Below, piece by piece: positions 25,081-33,423 of a stretch of 64,000 nt of DNA. Position 1 is the stretch's first letter; each line of letters begins with the position of its first letter. Source of the stretch: Phocaeicola massiliensis B84634 = Timone 84634 = DSM 17679 = JCM 13223 (GTDB lineage Bacteria > Bacteroidota > Bacteroidia > Bacteroidales > Bacteroidaceae); NCBI RefSeq assembly GCF_000382445.1, contig NZ_KB905472.1:1410276-1474275 (forward strand), read 5' to 3'. The position numbers were made by a program, and so were the translations under genes. Below the pieces are notes generated by a model. The model worked only from the letters and a program-made list of their open reading frames with translations. It did no database searches and was not told the DNA's origin.

Positions 25081-26313
25081 ATGGAACTGGTTTTAATAAT
25101 AATTATCCTTATATTGCTGATTGCCAATTTAGTAGTTGTACTGACTAAAAATAACCGTTTGCAAACGGAACGTTTGGAATTATTGCTTCATGAAGAAATG
25201 AAAGCAAACAGAGAAGAATTGGGGCGTAATATCCGTGAACTTCGTTCTGAGTTGAACCAAACTTTGAACTTCTCTGTTCGGCAAATGCAAGATAGCTTAC
25301 ATAAAAACATGCTTACAGGTAATGAAATGCAACGGGAGAAGTTTGAAGCAATGGGTAAACAGCAGGATGCACTCATAAAGAGTACCGAAAAACGATTGGA
25401 TGATATGCGTATGATGGTGGAGGAAAAACTGCAAAAGACATTGAATGAACGAATCGGACAGTCATTTGAAATTGTTCGTACTCAATTAGAAAACGTACAA
25501 AAAGGATTGGGAGAGATGAAAAGTCTGGCGCAAGATGTGGGTGGATTAAAGAAAGTTTTGAGTAATGTAAAAACACGTGGTACTTTTGGGGAAGTGCAGC
25601 TAGGGGCTTTACTTGACCAAATGCTGAGTCCTGAACAATATGAAGCTAATGTAAAAACTAAAAAGAACGCTACAGAGTTTGTAGAATTTGCCGTTAAATT
25701 GCCTGGGAGAGAAGATAATAATGAAATTGTATATTTACCGATTGATGCTAAATTTCCAAAGGATATCTATGAACAGTATCAAGATGCTTATGAAGTTGGT
25801 GATGCTGCATTAATAGATACTTCTTCACGACAATTGGAAATGACGATAAAAAAAATGGCGAAAGATATTCATGACAAATATGTAGATCCGCCATTTACTA
25901 CCGATTTTGCTATCATGTTTTTGCCATTTGAAAACATTTATGCAGAGGTAATTCGTCGGACTTCGCTGGTAGAGACATTGCAAAAGGAGTTTAAGATTGT
26001 AGTAACAGGGCCGACTACATTAGGGGCTATTCTTAACAGCTTGCAAATGGGATTCCGTACATTGGCTATTCAGAAACGTACAAGTGAAGTTTGGAACGTG
26101 CTTGGAGCCGTAAAAACAGAGTTTGGAAAGTTTGGCGGGCTATTGGAGAAAGTTCAGAAAAACTTGCAGAATGCCGGCGACCAACTGGAAGAGGTAATGG
26201 GTAAACGCACTCGGGCCATTGAACGTAAGCTAAGGCAAGTGGAAGCTCTTCCGACAGAGGAAAGTCAGAAAATGCTGAATTTGCCCGATCTAATGGAAGA
26301 TGAAGATGATTAA
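25081..26313 (+). CDS. rmuC: DNA recombination protein RmuC
   Basis: A 410-residue protein with an N-terminal membrane helix (VLIIIILILLIANLVVVLT), a coiled coil to about residue 150, and the RmuC nuclease-like core: LKKVLSNVKTRGTFGEVQLGALLDQML, VYLPIDAKFPKDIYEQY and ILNSLQMGFRTLAIQKR. RmuC limits inversions and other rearrangements at short repeats; its biochemical activity is only predicted from the family. The stop is followed after 25 bases by the mgtC-like gene, so the two may be cotranscribed. Confidence 0.92.
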   Translation: MELVLIIIILILLIANLVVVLTKNNRLQTERLELLLHEEMKANREELGRNIRELRSELNQTLNFSVRQMQDSLHKNMLTGNEMQREKFEAMGKQQDALIKSTEKRLDDMRMMVEEKLQKTLNERIGQSFEIVRTQLENVQKGLGEMKSLAQDVGGLKKVLSNVKTRGTFGEVQLGALLDQMLSPEQYEANVKTKKNATEFVEFAVKLPGREDNNEIVYLPIDAKFPKDIYEQYQDAYEVGDAALIDTSSRQLEMTIKKMAKDIHDKYVDPPFTTDFAIMFLPFENIYAEVIRRTSLVETLQKEFKIVVTGPTTLGAILNSLQMGFRTLAIQKRTSEVWNVLGAVKTEFGKFGGLLEKVQKNLQNAGDQLEEVMGKRTRAIERKLRQVEALPTEESQKMLNLPDLMEDEDD

Positions 26314-26338
26314 TATATAAAAAGCGGAGGATAAAAAT

Positions 26339-27007
26339 ATGAGTATGACATGGGACTTTATTTTAAGGTTGTTTGTAGCCGGGGCACTTGGTGCAGTAAT
26401 AGGCTTGGATCGGGAATATCGTGCCAAAGAAGCAGGTTATCGCACTCATTTTCTTGTGTCACTGGGCAGTGCACTTATAATGATTGTTTCGCAATATGGC
26501 TTTATGGAAATTATAAAGATAGAGGGGATAGATTTAGATCCAAGTCGTGTTGCAGCGCAGGTAGTGAGCGGTATCGGTTTTATAGGTGCCGGCACTATCA
26601 TTTTTCAGAAGCAAATAGTGCGTGGATTAACAACGGCTGCCGGTATATGGGCTACCTCAGGTATCGGACTCGCAGTAGGAGCCGGAATGTATTGGCTGGG
26701 GATTTCGGCTACTATTCTTACTTTAATAGGTTTGGAGGCATTGAGTTATCTTTTTAAGAGTATCGGTATGAAGAGCTCTATGGTTGAGTTTTCGACTGAC
26801 AATAAAGAAACATTGAATAAAATGGCGAAAAAATTTAATTCAAAAGATTATAATATCGTATCTTATCAGTTGGAAGAAAAAACAGTGGGGGAAATGACTA
26901 CTTATTATGTCACGATGGTAATAAAGTCTAAAAAATACAATGACGAAGGTATGTTGCTGACTTTATTACAAGATTTTCATGACATAACAGTACACAGGAT
27001 TGAGTAG
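26339..27007 (+). CDS. MgtC/SapB family membrane protein
   Basis: A 222-residue protein with about four to five membrane helices in the first 140 residues and a soluble C-terminal domain. FVAGALGAVIGLDREYRAKEAGYRTH is the conserved MgtC start, with the family Asp and Arg; GIGFIGAGTIIF and VRGLTTAAGIWATSGIGLAVG follow. MgtC proteins influence magnesium and phosphate homeostasis and F-type ATPase activity in other bacteria. The ACT-like tail (MVIKSKKYNDEGMLLTLLQD) is present. A long hairpin ends the transcript. Confidence 0.9.
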   Translation: MSMTWDFILRLFVAGALGAVIGLDREYRAKEAGYRTHFLVSLGSALIMIVSQYGFMEIIKIEGIDLDPSRVAAQVVSGIGFIGAGTIIFQKQIVRGLTTAAGIWATSGIGLAVGAGMYWLGISATILTLIGLEALSYLFKSIGMKSSMVEFSTDNKETLNKMAKKFNSKDYNIVSYQLEEKTVGEMTTYYVTMVIKSKKYNDEGMLLTLLQDFHDITVHRIE

Positions 27008-27050
27008 TCATCAATAGTAATCATAAACATGATAAAAGGTGATTGGTAAA

Positions 27051-27104
27051 TAATCTGCTATGGAGGGTTTTCTTGTTTAGAGTAGAATTCTCCATAGCAG
27101 ATTA
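27051..27104. terminator. Bidirectional hairpin between mgtC and the histidine kinase
   Basis: TAATCTGCTATGGAG (27051-27065) pairs perfectly with CTCCATAGCAGATTA (27090-27104). It separates two convergent genes, ending both. Confidence 0.7.
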
Positions 27105-27117
27105 GAAGATATCTATA

Positions 27118-28584
27118 TTAAGCTTTTAGGCGCATGATAAATTTGCTACCCCTACCTAGCTCACTCTGCACGGTCAATGTTCCATTATGTGCTTCTACAA
27201 AATCACGAGAAATAGAAAGTCCTAAACCGCTTCCTTGTACTTTTGTTCCAGGGACACGAAAATAATGGTCAAAGATGCTTTTATGATAACGTGGGTCTAT
27301 TCCTTTCCCAAAATCCTGTACATACATTTCAATATAATTGTCATCGGTTTGATGGGCACCGATTACTACATGCCCATTTTCCGGCGAGTAGCGGATAGCA
27401 TTGGAAAGCAAGTTGGTCAGCACCCATGCAATCTTTTCACTGTCAATAAATAATTTTCCTATTTTATCTTCCGGGTATTCTACTTCTATCTGAATATTGA
27501 ATTTTTCTGCTTGCACGCGATTGGCTTTGATGGCATATTCTATTAATTCAATAGGTTTAGTTATTTTAGGTTTAAGTTGTAATTTTCCGGATTCTACCTG
27601 AGTCATATTAAGTAGTTCCCCGGTGATATTCAGCAGACGTTCACTGTTTTCTTTTATACTATTTGTCAAATCTTCCTGTTCATTATTCAGTGTTCCTACA
27701 CGTTTATCTTCCAACAGCTGTAGACTCATCATGATGGCCGATATAGGTGTTTTGAGTTCATGCGAAATGGTTGAAATAAAAGTCGTTTTTGCAGAATCAA
27801 GTTCTTTAAATTCCGTGATATTCTTTAGCATAATGACATGACCTTTTTTTTCTGGTGTTGCACTATTCCTGCCGGATTGAATGATACTTATATATTTTAC
27901 TTGAAAGAAACTTTCTTTATCATCAGCATATATTTTCAATGGTTCTTTTTGGGTTTTGTCACTTCTTATTTTTTGTGAGGGAATGTCTATTAACTCGCGA
28001 ACCAATCTGCGGAGTAAGTCGTTACGCATCGAAATTTCCTGAGCAGATCGTTTTATCACTTCTTCTCTTTTCAAATTGAGAACATTCAAGGCTTCATCAT
28101 TGATAAAAAGAATTTCCATTTCATTATTTAAACCAATGATGGGTTCATTAATGCTATTTATGATAGTTTCCATGTATTTTTTAGCGGCCATCATTTCGGA
28201 AAGAGTGCTGGCATGATACTCTTCCAGCCGTTTGGCCATCCTGTTGAAGTTCTTTGATACTTCAGCAAATTCCTGATTGCCATTTAAATCAAGCCGTTTT
28301 TCGTAATTATGATTGGCAATTTCCTGGATGCCGTTTGTTATTTCTTTAATGGGCTTATTGATAGATGCAGGAAGGCGCAACCATATACCGATACCTACGC
28401 AAATACATGCTGCTCCTACAATGGAAATCCACAATAATGCTCTTTGTAATCCCGGACCGGCAGCAGGACTATCAGGATCTGTTGCTGTTAATATTTGTAA
28501 ATTCACTACTGATAGAGCAACTAATAATACAATCATAGCTACCAATATGCCGATAGTAAGGGTAAGTTTTGTTTTTATATTCAT
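27118..28584 (-). CDS. Membrane sensor histidine kinase cotranscribed with KdpD
   Basis: The start is set at 28584 (MNIKTKLTLTIGILVAMIVL); upstream in-frame sequence overlaps kdpD. The 488-residue protein has two membrane helices with only about 20 residues between them, a HAMP linker (KPIKEITNGIQEIANHNYEK), a PAS-like domain (IINSINEPIIGLNNEMEILF), a phospho-acceptor site FISTISHELKTPISAIMMSL, and an ATPase domain with NLLSNAIRYSPE, DFGKGID and GSGLGLSISRD. With almost no periplasmic sensor, input probably comes from the membrane, the PAS domain or the adjacent KdpD protein. It starts 11 bases after kdpD and probably phosphorylates the NtrC-type regulator at 57.9 kb (inference). Confidence 0.9.
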   Translation of the reverse strand: MNIKTKLTLTIGILVAMIVLLVALSVVNLQILTATDPDSPAAGPGLQRALLWISIVGAACICVGIGIWLRLPASINKPIKEITNGIQEIANHNYEKRLDLNGNQEFAEVSKNFNRMAKRLEEYHASTLSEMMAAKKYMETIINSINEPIIGLNNEMEILFINDEALNVLNLKREEVIKRSAQEISMRNDLLRRLVRELIDIPSQKIRSDKTQKEPLKIYADDKESFFQVKYISIIQSGRNSATPEKKGHVIMLKNITEFKELDSAKTTFISTISHELKTPISAIMMSLQLLEDKRVGTLNNEQEDLTNSIKENSERLLNITGELLNMTQVESGKLQLKPKITKPIELIEYAIKANRVQAEKFNIQIEVEYPEDKIGKLFIDSEKIAWVLTNLLSNAIRYSPENGHVVIGAHQTDDNYIEMYVQDFGKGIDPRYHKSIFDHYFRVPGTKVQGSGLGLSISRDFVEAHNGTLTVQSELGRGSKFIMRLKA

Positions 28585-28595
28585 AGACTTTATTT

Positions 28596-29720
28596 TTATG
28601 CAAGTATAATCAAATCTATATTCATTTGTGCCAAAGACGCTAGAAATTTTTTGTATTTCGAGATACTGAATAGGGTAGAAGGCATTTTGAATGCCGGCTG
28701 TCCCATGCATATCGTTGTAATCTGCTTCTCTTGACAAGTTTTTATAATTTCATCTAAGACATTTGCAGATGCTACTTGTAGCACTTCACCTCCTAATTCT
28801 GTAACCAATTTAAAATGATTTAGCAAATGTCGCTGACTGGCAAGATTGATACGTTCTGTGCTTTCTACCGGTGTTTGCACATAAAGGGCTGAGAATACAG
28901 TATTGTAGCGGGAAGCCAGTCGTGCTGCTTTACGGATGATATGTCGTGGTGTCTTCTCATTGCTACTGATACAAGCAAGAAATTTCTCATGACGTACCCC
29001 TTTATCAATAGAAACGATTTCGTTTTCTACTTTCTTTTCAACTCTGAAAGCGACCTCCTTAAGGGCTAATTCGCGCAATTGAAGGATATTCTCTGTTTTG
29101 AAAAAGTTATTCAAAGCTAATTCAATCTTTTCAGGACGGTATATTTTTCCGGCTTTCAGGCGGTTAATTAATTCTTCGGCAGTAAGGTCAATATTCACAA
29201 CTTCATCGGCGTCTTGTAATACTTTGTCAGGAATGCGTTCTTTAACTTCGATGCCGGCAATTCCTTTCACCTCTTCATTCAGACTCTCGATATGTTGGAT
29301 ATTAACAGCAGAAATGATATTGATTCCTGCATCCAATAGTTCCATGACATCTTGCCAACGCTTTTCATTACGACTGCCTTCTATATTAGTATGTGCCAGT
29401 TCGTCTATAATGACCAATTCGGGATGTAACCGAAGGATAGAGTCTAAATCCATCTCTTCAATCTCTTTTCCTTTATAAAATATCTTTTTGCGAGGAATAA
29501 TTGTCAATCCTTCCAATAGAGCTTCTGTTCCGGTTCTTCCATGTGTCTCTATATAACCGATTTGGACGTCAAGACCGTTTTCTTGCATTTCATGTGCTTC
29601 TTGCAACATTCGGTAACTCTTGCCTACACCGGCTATCATCCCAATATAGATTTTGAATTTTCCACGTCTCGAACGCCTGATTAAATCCAAAAAGTGTTTT
29701 ACGTTTTCTTCTCTTTCCAT
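28596..29720 (-). CDS. kdpD: Stand-alone KdpD sensor domain plus universal-stress domain
   Basis: A 374-residue protein equal to the N-terminal cytoplasmic half of E. coli KdpD. The Walker A-like motif is KIYIGMIAGVGKSYRML, the Walker B region PELVIIDELAHTNIEGSRN, and VNIQHIESLNEEV and ERIPDKVLQDADEVVNIDL are KdpD hallmarks. From about residue 240 a universal-stress-protein domain follows (FLACISSNEKTPRHIIRKAA). There are no membrane helices, HisKA or ATPase domain: those functions are in the next gene. Such split KdpD/kinase pairs occur in Bacteroidetes. The structural kdp genes are 20 kb away, which is unusual. Confidence 0.9.
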   Translation of the reverse strand: MEREENVKHFLDLIRRSRRGKFKIYIGMIAGVGKSYRMLQEAHEMQENGLDVQIGYIETHGRTGTEALLEGLTIIPRKKIFYKGKEIEEMDLDSILRLHPELVIIDELAHTNIEGSRNEKRWQDVMELLDAGINIISAVNIQHIESLNEEVKGIAGIEVKERIPDKVLQDADEVVNIDLTAEELINRLKAGKIYRPEKIELALNNFFKTENILQLRELALKEVAFRVEKKVENEIVSIDKGVRHEKFLACISSNEKTPRHIIRKAARLASRYNTVFSALYVQTPVESTERINLASQRHLLNHFKLVTELGGEVLQVASANVLDEIIKTCQEKQITTICMGQPAFKMPSTLFSISKYKKFLASLAQMNIDLIILA

Positions 29721-29754
29721 TTTATCTTTACCACATACTTCTATCTAAGAGGAG

Positions 29755-29839
29755 AACAAATTGTGTACCAAAAGAGGAGACTCCTATAAATCAATTATTT
29801 CTTTCATTTCTGTCTTTGATTCCTTTTCAAAATGAAAAG
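29755..29839 (-). promoter_or_regulatory. Sigma-54-like promoter and palindromic activator site of kdpD
   Basis: On the minus strand TTGGTACACAATTTGTT (29771-29755) resembles a -24/-12 element (GG, ten bases, GT instead of GC). Upstream of it, CTTTTCAAAATGAAAAG (29823-29839) is a 7+3+7 palindrome identical to the one before the kdp operon at 54885-54901. This arrangement fits an NtrC-type activator binding site. Confidence 0.6.
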
Positions 29840-29908
29840 AATATTGTCAAAATGGAAGGGTAGCGAAGCCTGTTCTTTTTAGAATAAGCGATTAGATATA
29901 TCATCTGA

Positions 29909-30652
29909 TTAATCTTTCGTATAGTTTATCCCGGCTTTTCTAGCTTGCGAATGTTGGAACCGGCGGGCAATGAAATATTCATGACCTTCTTTTAGCAAGC
30001 GATATCCGGTTTGTTTGAACCAAAAATTGATTTTGTTTTCCACTGATTGACGACGAATATCAAGTACCCATTCATAATTGCATATACGAGCTTCTTTACC
30101 TGACTCGCCACCTACAACAATTTGTTCTACCCAAGGACCAAGCTCTCCTCTGAAATCTATTTCTGTTAGCAAAGGCTCGCAAATAATGATTTTATGTTTG
30201 ATGGGAGCCGCCTTGTAGATGGGAAGGCGATAATCTACTCTGTCTTGATTTTCCATAGTACAACAAATAGTTACATTTTCGTATCCTTCTCCCCAGTCAG
30301 ATGGCAAACACTCTTTTAATCTGTCTATGCGTTTGGTGATGAAAAGAAAGTGGAGGTCTTGACGTTTCCGCATCATTTGCCATGCTTCTTCACGCCATTC
30401 ATCGGCTTCTTCAATCAGAAAATCAGAAGTGAAGCAAGTATAGACCAGATTGCCGGGAGGAATTTTATAGGTGTTGTTTCGTTTGCGCTGTATGGGAAAG
30501 TCAAATTTTCCGGTTTTAGTAATGATGGAACTATCTCGACCTCGTTGGCTGTCGCCACGGTAAACGTAACAATGACGACAACCTTCGCTTAACTTGTGGC
30601 AGCCGTGCCAAGGATTCCACATAGAGGAGTTTTTGCTAATATGGTTTTCCAT
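29909..30652 (-). CDS. DUF5131 / phage Gp37-Gp68-like protein
   Basis: A 247-residue protein with WNPWHGCHKLSEGCRHCYVYRG at the N-terminus, a Cys-x6-Cys-x2-Cys cluster reminiscent of radical-SAM iron-sulfur sites. VYTCFTSDFLIEEADEWREEAW and LFITKRIDRLKECLPSDWGE are typical of the DUF5131/Gp37Gp68 family, first noted in phages. The family's activity is undetermined, though a radical-SAM-like fold has been suggested. It stands alone with a start at 30652 and is followed by the kdpD regulatory region. Confidence 0.8.
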   Translation of the reverse strand: MENHISKNSSMWNPWHGCHKLSEGCRHCYVYRGDSQRGRDSSIITKTGKFDFPIQRKRNNTYKIPPGNLVYTCFTSDFLIEEADEWREEAWQMMRKRQDLHFLFITKRIDRLKECLPSDWGEGYENVTICCTMENQDRVDYRLPIYKAAPIKHKIIICEPLLTEIDFRGELGPWVEQIVVGGESGKEARICNYEWVLDIRRQSVENKINFWFKQTGYRLLKEGHEYFIARRFQHSQARKAGINYTKD

Positions 30653-30743
30653 AATTTATGTGTTATGATGACAGGATTATTATTGAAAGCAAAGGTAAGA
30701 TTTATAAGTTGGAAGTAGGTGAATAAAAACTACTATTTTATAG

Positions 30744-30773
30744 TTGTTCTAATTTCCAAAGATAGTATCTTTG
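30744..30773 (+). promoter_or_regulatory. Promoter of the NUDIX gene
   Basis: TTG at 30744-30746 and TATCTTTG at 30766-30773 fit the Bacteroides -33/-7 pattern, 27 bases before the ATG at 30801. Confidence 0.6.
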
Positions 30774-30800
30774 CTTTTCATCCAAATAAAAAGAATCTTT

Positions 30801-31355
30801 ATGGAAAAAGACGATAGAAAATGGGAGATTATTGAAAGTGAATATCTTATCCGCCGCCCTTGGCTGACCGCACGCCGTGACCGGGTTAAACTACCTACAG
30901 GAGTTGAAATTCCTGAATATTATATTTTGGAATATCCTGATTGGGTAAATGTAATTGCTATCACCAAAGAGGGTAAATTTGTATTAGTACGCCAATATCG
31001 TCACGGAATAAAAGAAACACGTTATGAAATTTGCGCCGGAGTTTGTGAAACCGGAGAAGAACCTTTGCTTTCTGCCCAACGTGAATTGTACGAAGAAACA
31101 GGGTATGGCAATGGAAATTGGACAAAACTTATGACCGTTTCAGCAAATGCCAGCACCATGACAAATATCACTCATTGTTATCTGGCTACGGAGGTAGAAC
31201 GAATCTCTACCCAGCATTTGGAAGAAACTGAAGATCTGACAGTGCATTTGCTGGATGAAGAAGAAGTAAAAGCGTTGTTATTGAATGATGAGGTGAAACA
31301 ATCATTGATGGCTGCACCGCTTTGGAAGTATTTTGCTTTATATTCTCGTTTATAA
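30801..31355 (+). CDS. NUDIX hydrolase (ADP-ribose pyrophosphatase-like)
   Basis: Start chosen at ATG 30801 (MEKDDRKWEIIESEYLI) because the upstream in-frame TTG overlaps the -7 promoter box. The 184-residue protein carries the Nudix box in modified form: GVCETGEEPLLSAQRELYEETGYG. WVNVIAITKEGKFVLVRQYRHG is typical of NDP-sugar/ADP-ribose pyrophosphatases. It hydrolyses a nucleoside diphosphate linked to another moiety; the exact substrate is not determinable. A good terminator follows. Confidence 0.88.
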   Translation: MEKDDRKWEIIESEYLIRRPWLTARRDRVKLPTGVEIPEYYILEYPDWVNVIAITKEGKFVLVRQYRHGIKETRYEICAGVCETGEEPLLSAQRELYEETGYGNGNWTKLMTVSANASTMTNITHCYLATEVERISTQHLEETEDLTVHLLDEEEVKALLLNDEVKQSLMAAPLWKYFALYSRL

Positions 31356-31360
31356 TAAAG

Positions 31361-31394
31361 ACTTTTAGGGAGCTTTTTCAGTCTCCCTAAAAGT
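31361..31394. terminator. Terminator after the NUDIX gene
   Basis: ACTTTTAGGGAG (31361-31372) pairs with CTCCCTAAAAGT (31383-31394), just after the NUDIX stop. Confidence 0.65.
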
Positions 31395-31453
31395 AAGTTG
31401 AATCATTTATTCTATTAAACCGAGTTAATCACTTTTTATACTTCTTTGTATCG

Positions 31454-32251
31454 TCATTCGCTCACCTTCTCAGTGAGAATCCTTTTTTTGCAGATAAAGA
31501 ATGCATAGCCATAATATGCTTTATACTTACTATATAGCTCAGCCTCACGATGATTGGATGTTATCAATTCTTCTACGATTCTGCTTCCTGCATGCTTTCT
31601 TCTGAATATTTCCTCGGCTTTAGCTTGAGGAGTGAAATAATGTTCTATCCAGCAATTCTCCGGAAGAATGAATGTCGCAACCGGAATATATCCTGCTTTT
31701 TGTATCTGGGCTACTTTGTTGGGAACCGTATCTATTTCCGTATAAGCACTCATCCAGAAATCATGAATTTCTGCCGGGCGTTGGTCGGTAAACCAGACAC
31801 TTTCAGAAACGGCAAGGTATCCTCCCGGTTTCAAATAGTTGCGCCACTCTTTCAAGCCTCGTTCAAAGCCGATATTATAAATGGCCCCTTCCGACCAGAT
31901 CAAGTCCAAAGAGTCCTTTTCGAAAGAAAGGTCATCCATCGAACCGACTATGCCTTTCACTCTATTCTGGAGATTCAGTTTCTCGGCATTCTTGTTGAAA
32001 CGTTCAATGAATCCCGGGAAAAAGTCGATGCCTGTAATCTTCCCCGGCGCATGTTGTGCCAAGATCATTGTCTGACCCCCTGTTCCACAGCCGAGATCGG
32101 CAATAAGGGATTTGTCGGTAAGATTATCTATAAAGCTTAATGCTTTAAGAGTTACTTCGGGACTTCCGGGGCCTTGTCGCTCCGTATTTAAGAAAAAATC
32201 ACAAATCAAATTTACATCGAATCCTAGAATTGTATTGTTGTCATTATTCAT
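31454..32251 (-). CDS. Class I SAM-dependent methyltransferase
   Basis: A 265-residue methyltransferase. Motif I is [20 protein letters not shown], followed by [40 protein letters not shown] and [16 protein letters not shown]. The substrate is unknown; small-molecule methyltransferases with this layout are common. The last 211 bases of this gene are duplicated at 39732-39942 with three mismatches, so it belongs to a rearranged gene set together with the acetyltransferase and beta-lactamase at 40-41.4 kb. No partner gene is adjacent now. Confidence 0.88.
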   Translation of the reverse strand: MNNDNNTILGFDVNLICDFFLNTERQGPGSPEVTLKALSFIDNLTDKSLIADLGCGTGGQTMILAQHAPGKITGIDFFPGFIERFNKNAEKLNLQNRVKGIVGSMDDLSFEKDSLDLIWSEGAIYNIGFERGLKEWRNYLKPGGYLAVSESVWFTDQRPAEIHDFWMSAYTEIDTVPNKVAQIQKAGYIPVATFILPENCWIEHYFTPQAKAEEIFRRKHAGSRIVEELITSNHREAELYSKYKAYYGYAFFICKKRILTEKVSE

Positions 32252-33008
32252 TATCGTAATATATTAAACATACACTGAAAGTATAGTCATACTCCCTGTG
32301 TAATAAAAAAATAAAATTATAGTAATATGAAATTGTTCTCGAAAAAATATCCCGAGAATACACGAATAAACAATCTATTTATGAGAACAGATTGTTTACG
32401 ACACCAAATCCGATATACGAGTTTTTAACATAGTGCAAAGATACACCTATTTCATTGAAAAACAATAGAAAACAATGTTTAAATTTAGAAGATAGATCTT
32501 TTTCACTCTTTTAAAAACCCTTATTGTGTCACTTGTTATTCTTGGGGATTTAAATATCATATTACAAACAAAGGGAAGAATAAGCCGTTCCCGGGGGTCG
32601 GTCAAGGCCTTTTAAACGGAAGATTATTACAGTCTGCGGTAATGGACTGTACAGTCTACTGTAGCAGACTGTACGGTCCACTGCAACGGACTATACAGTC
32701 CGCCGCCGGAGACTGTAGTAATTCGACGGACAGACAGGCATAATCAGAAGGACGAAAACGCTTGGTCCGGCTAATGAAACGACGTAGGAAGCTCAAAATC
32801 CGTTTTTACTAAAGAACGCAAGATTAACCTTGGACTCCGTTTTTTTGTTATATGAAAACGAAAAAATGTAAAATCGCTTAAAAGTGTAATCTTGTTCCTG
32901 TTTTGTTTCTCGATAAAAATCAATAAATTTACAACGAATTGATTATTGCTTTGTTAAACAGATTTATTTTGAAAGCCTGAATTTCTTAACAAAAAAGACA
33001 TCTTGTTA
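32252..33008. other. Gene-free scar zone with remnants of a lost gene pair
   Basis: No intact gene. Two short pieces match the 40-41.4 kb locus: CACTCTTTTAAAAACC (32504-32519), which there spans the stop of the acetyltransferase gene (39945-39960), and 32798-32852, which matches 41361-41416, the first 17 or so codons of the beta-lactamase; 35 bases (32818-32852) are identical. Between them lies a different 280 bases containing the palindrome array at 32629-32716. This suggests a deletion or replacement of an acetyltransferase-lactamase pair. Confidence 0.6.
32629..32716. repeat. Four-unit array of 22-bp palindromes
   Basis: Four abutting units (32629, 32651, 32673, 32695), each 22 bases long: arms ACAGTC and GACTGT (unit 3 ACGGTC and GACTAT) flank a variable 10-base core (TGCGGTAATG, TACTGTAGCA, CACTGCAACG, CGCCGCCGGA). 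Junctions such as GACTGTACAGTC are themselves perfect palindromes. There are no spacers, so it is not a CRISPR. Function unknown. Confidence 0.8.
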
Positions 33009-33311
33009 ATGAATTTCATGAAATCGATTTGTGAAAATGCCGTTACAGAACATAGTGTCACATTCTATGTTGATTACTTGTGTGTTTCAACCAAGCACCT
33101 GACTCGATTGACGAAAGAAACGTTTAAACAGACACCCCACGAAATGATATGCAAAGAAATCATTTATCATGCTTTGGACATGTTGGATAATCATGAGATA
33201 AGTATCCGGCAAATATCCGAAGAACTGAATTTTGTAGATATGGCATCTTTCAGCAAATTCTTTAAAAAGCAACCTTTTGATTATTGTTTTGGGTTCGCAG
33301 TACCACATTAA
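33009..33311 (+). pseudogene. Fragment of an AraC-family regulator
   Basis: The frame (100 codons) contains the C-terminal AraC DNA-binding domain: SVTFYVDYLCVSTKHLTRLT, then IYHALDMLDNHEISIRQISE and LNFVDMASFSKFFKKQ. The ligand-binding N-terminal domain is absent, and the usual ending (G-x-x-P-x-x-Y/F-R) is replaced by sequence that is antisense to a glyoxalase fragment. Homology stops near 33272. This is a broken gene created by a rearrangement, although translation as a short HTH peptide cannot be excluded. Confidence 0.75.
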
Positions 33312-33411
33312 AGCCAAGCTGCTGATAAAATTTAACCGTAGTCTCTATATCTATAGTTGGAATACCAATATGTTGTATCCCCATGCAGTAATTATTAATC
33401 AATGTTTCCAT
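33262..33411 (-). pseudogene. N-terminal fragment of a glyoxalase/VOC-family protein
   Basis: Starting at 33411 the frame encodes 49 residues: MGIQHIGIPTIDIETTVKFY then QQLGFNVVLRTQNNNQKVAF and a stop. This is the first beta-alpha-beta unit of vicinal-oxygen-chelate (glyoxalase) proteins, with the metal-binding His in IQHIGIP. The remaining three quarters are missing. Its end coincides with the end of the AraC fragment on the other strand, marking a deletion or inversion junction. Confidence 0.65.
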
Positions 33412-33423
33412 ATATGTTTCCTT

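Noticed and set aside
28596-29720. Truncated kdpD pseudogene
   Set aside because: The missing kinase half is supplied by the next gene 11 bases downstream, the domain ends cleanly, and a matching promoter is present.
32629-32716. CRISPR-like array
   Set aside because: Units abut directly with no unique spacers between conserved repeats, each unit is itself palindromic, and no cas genes are near.
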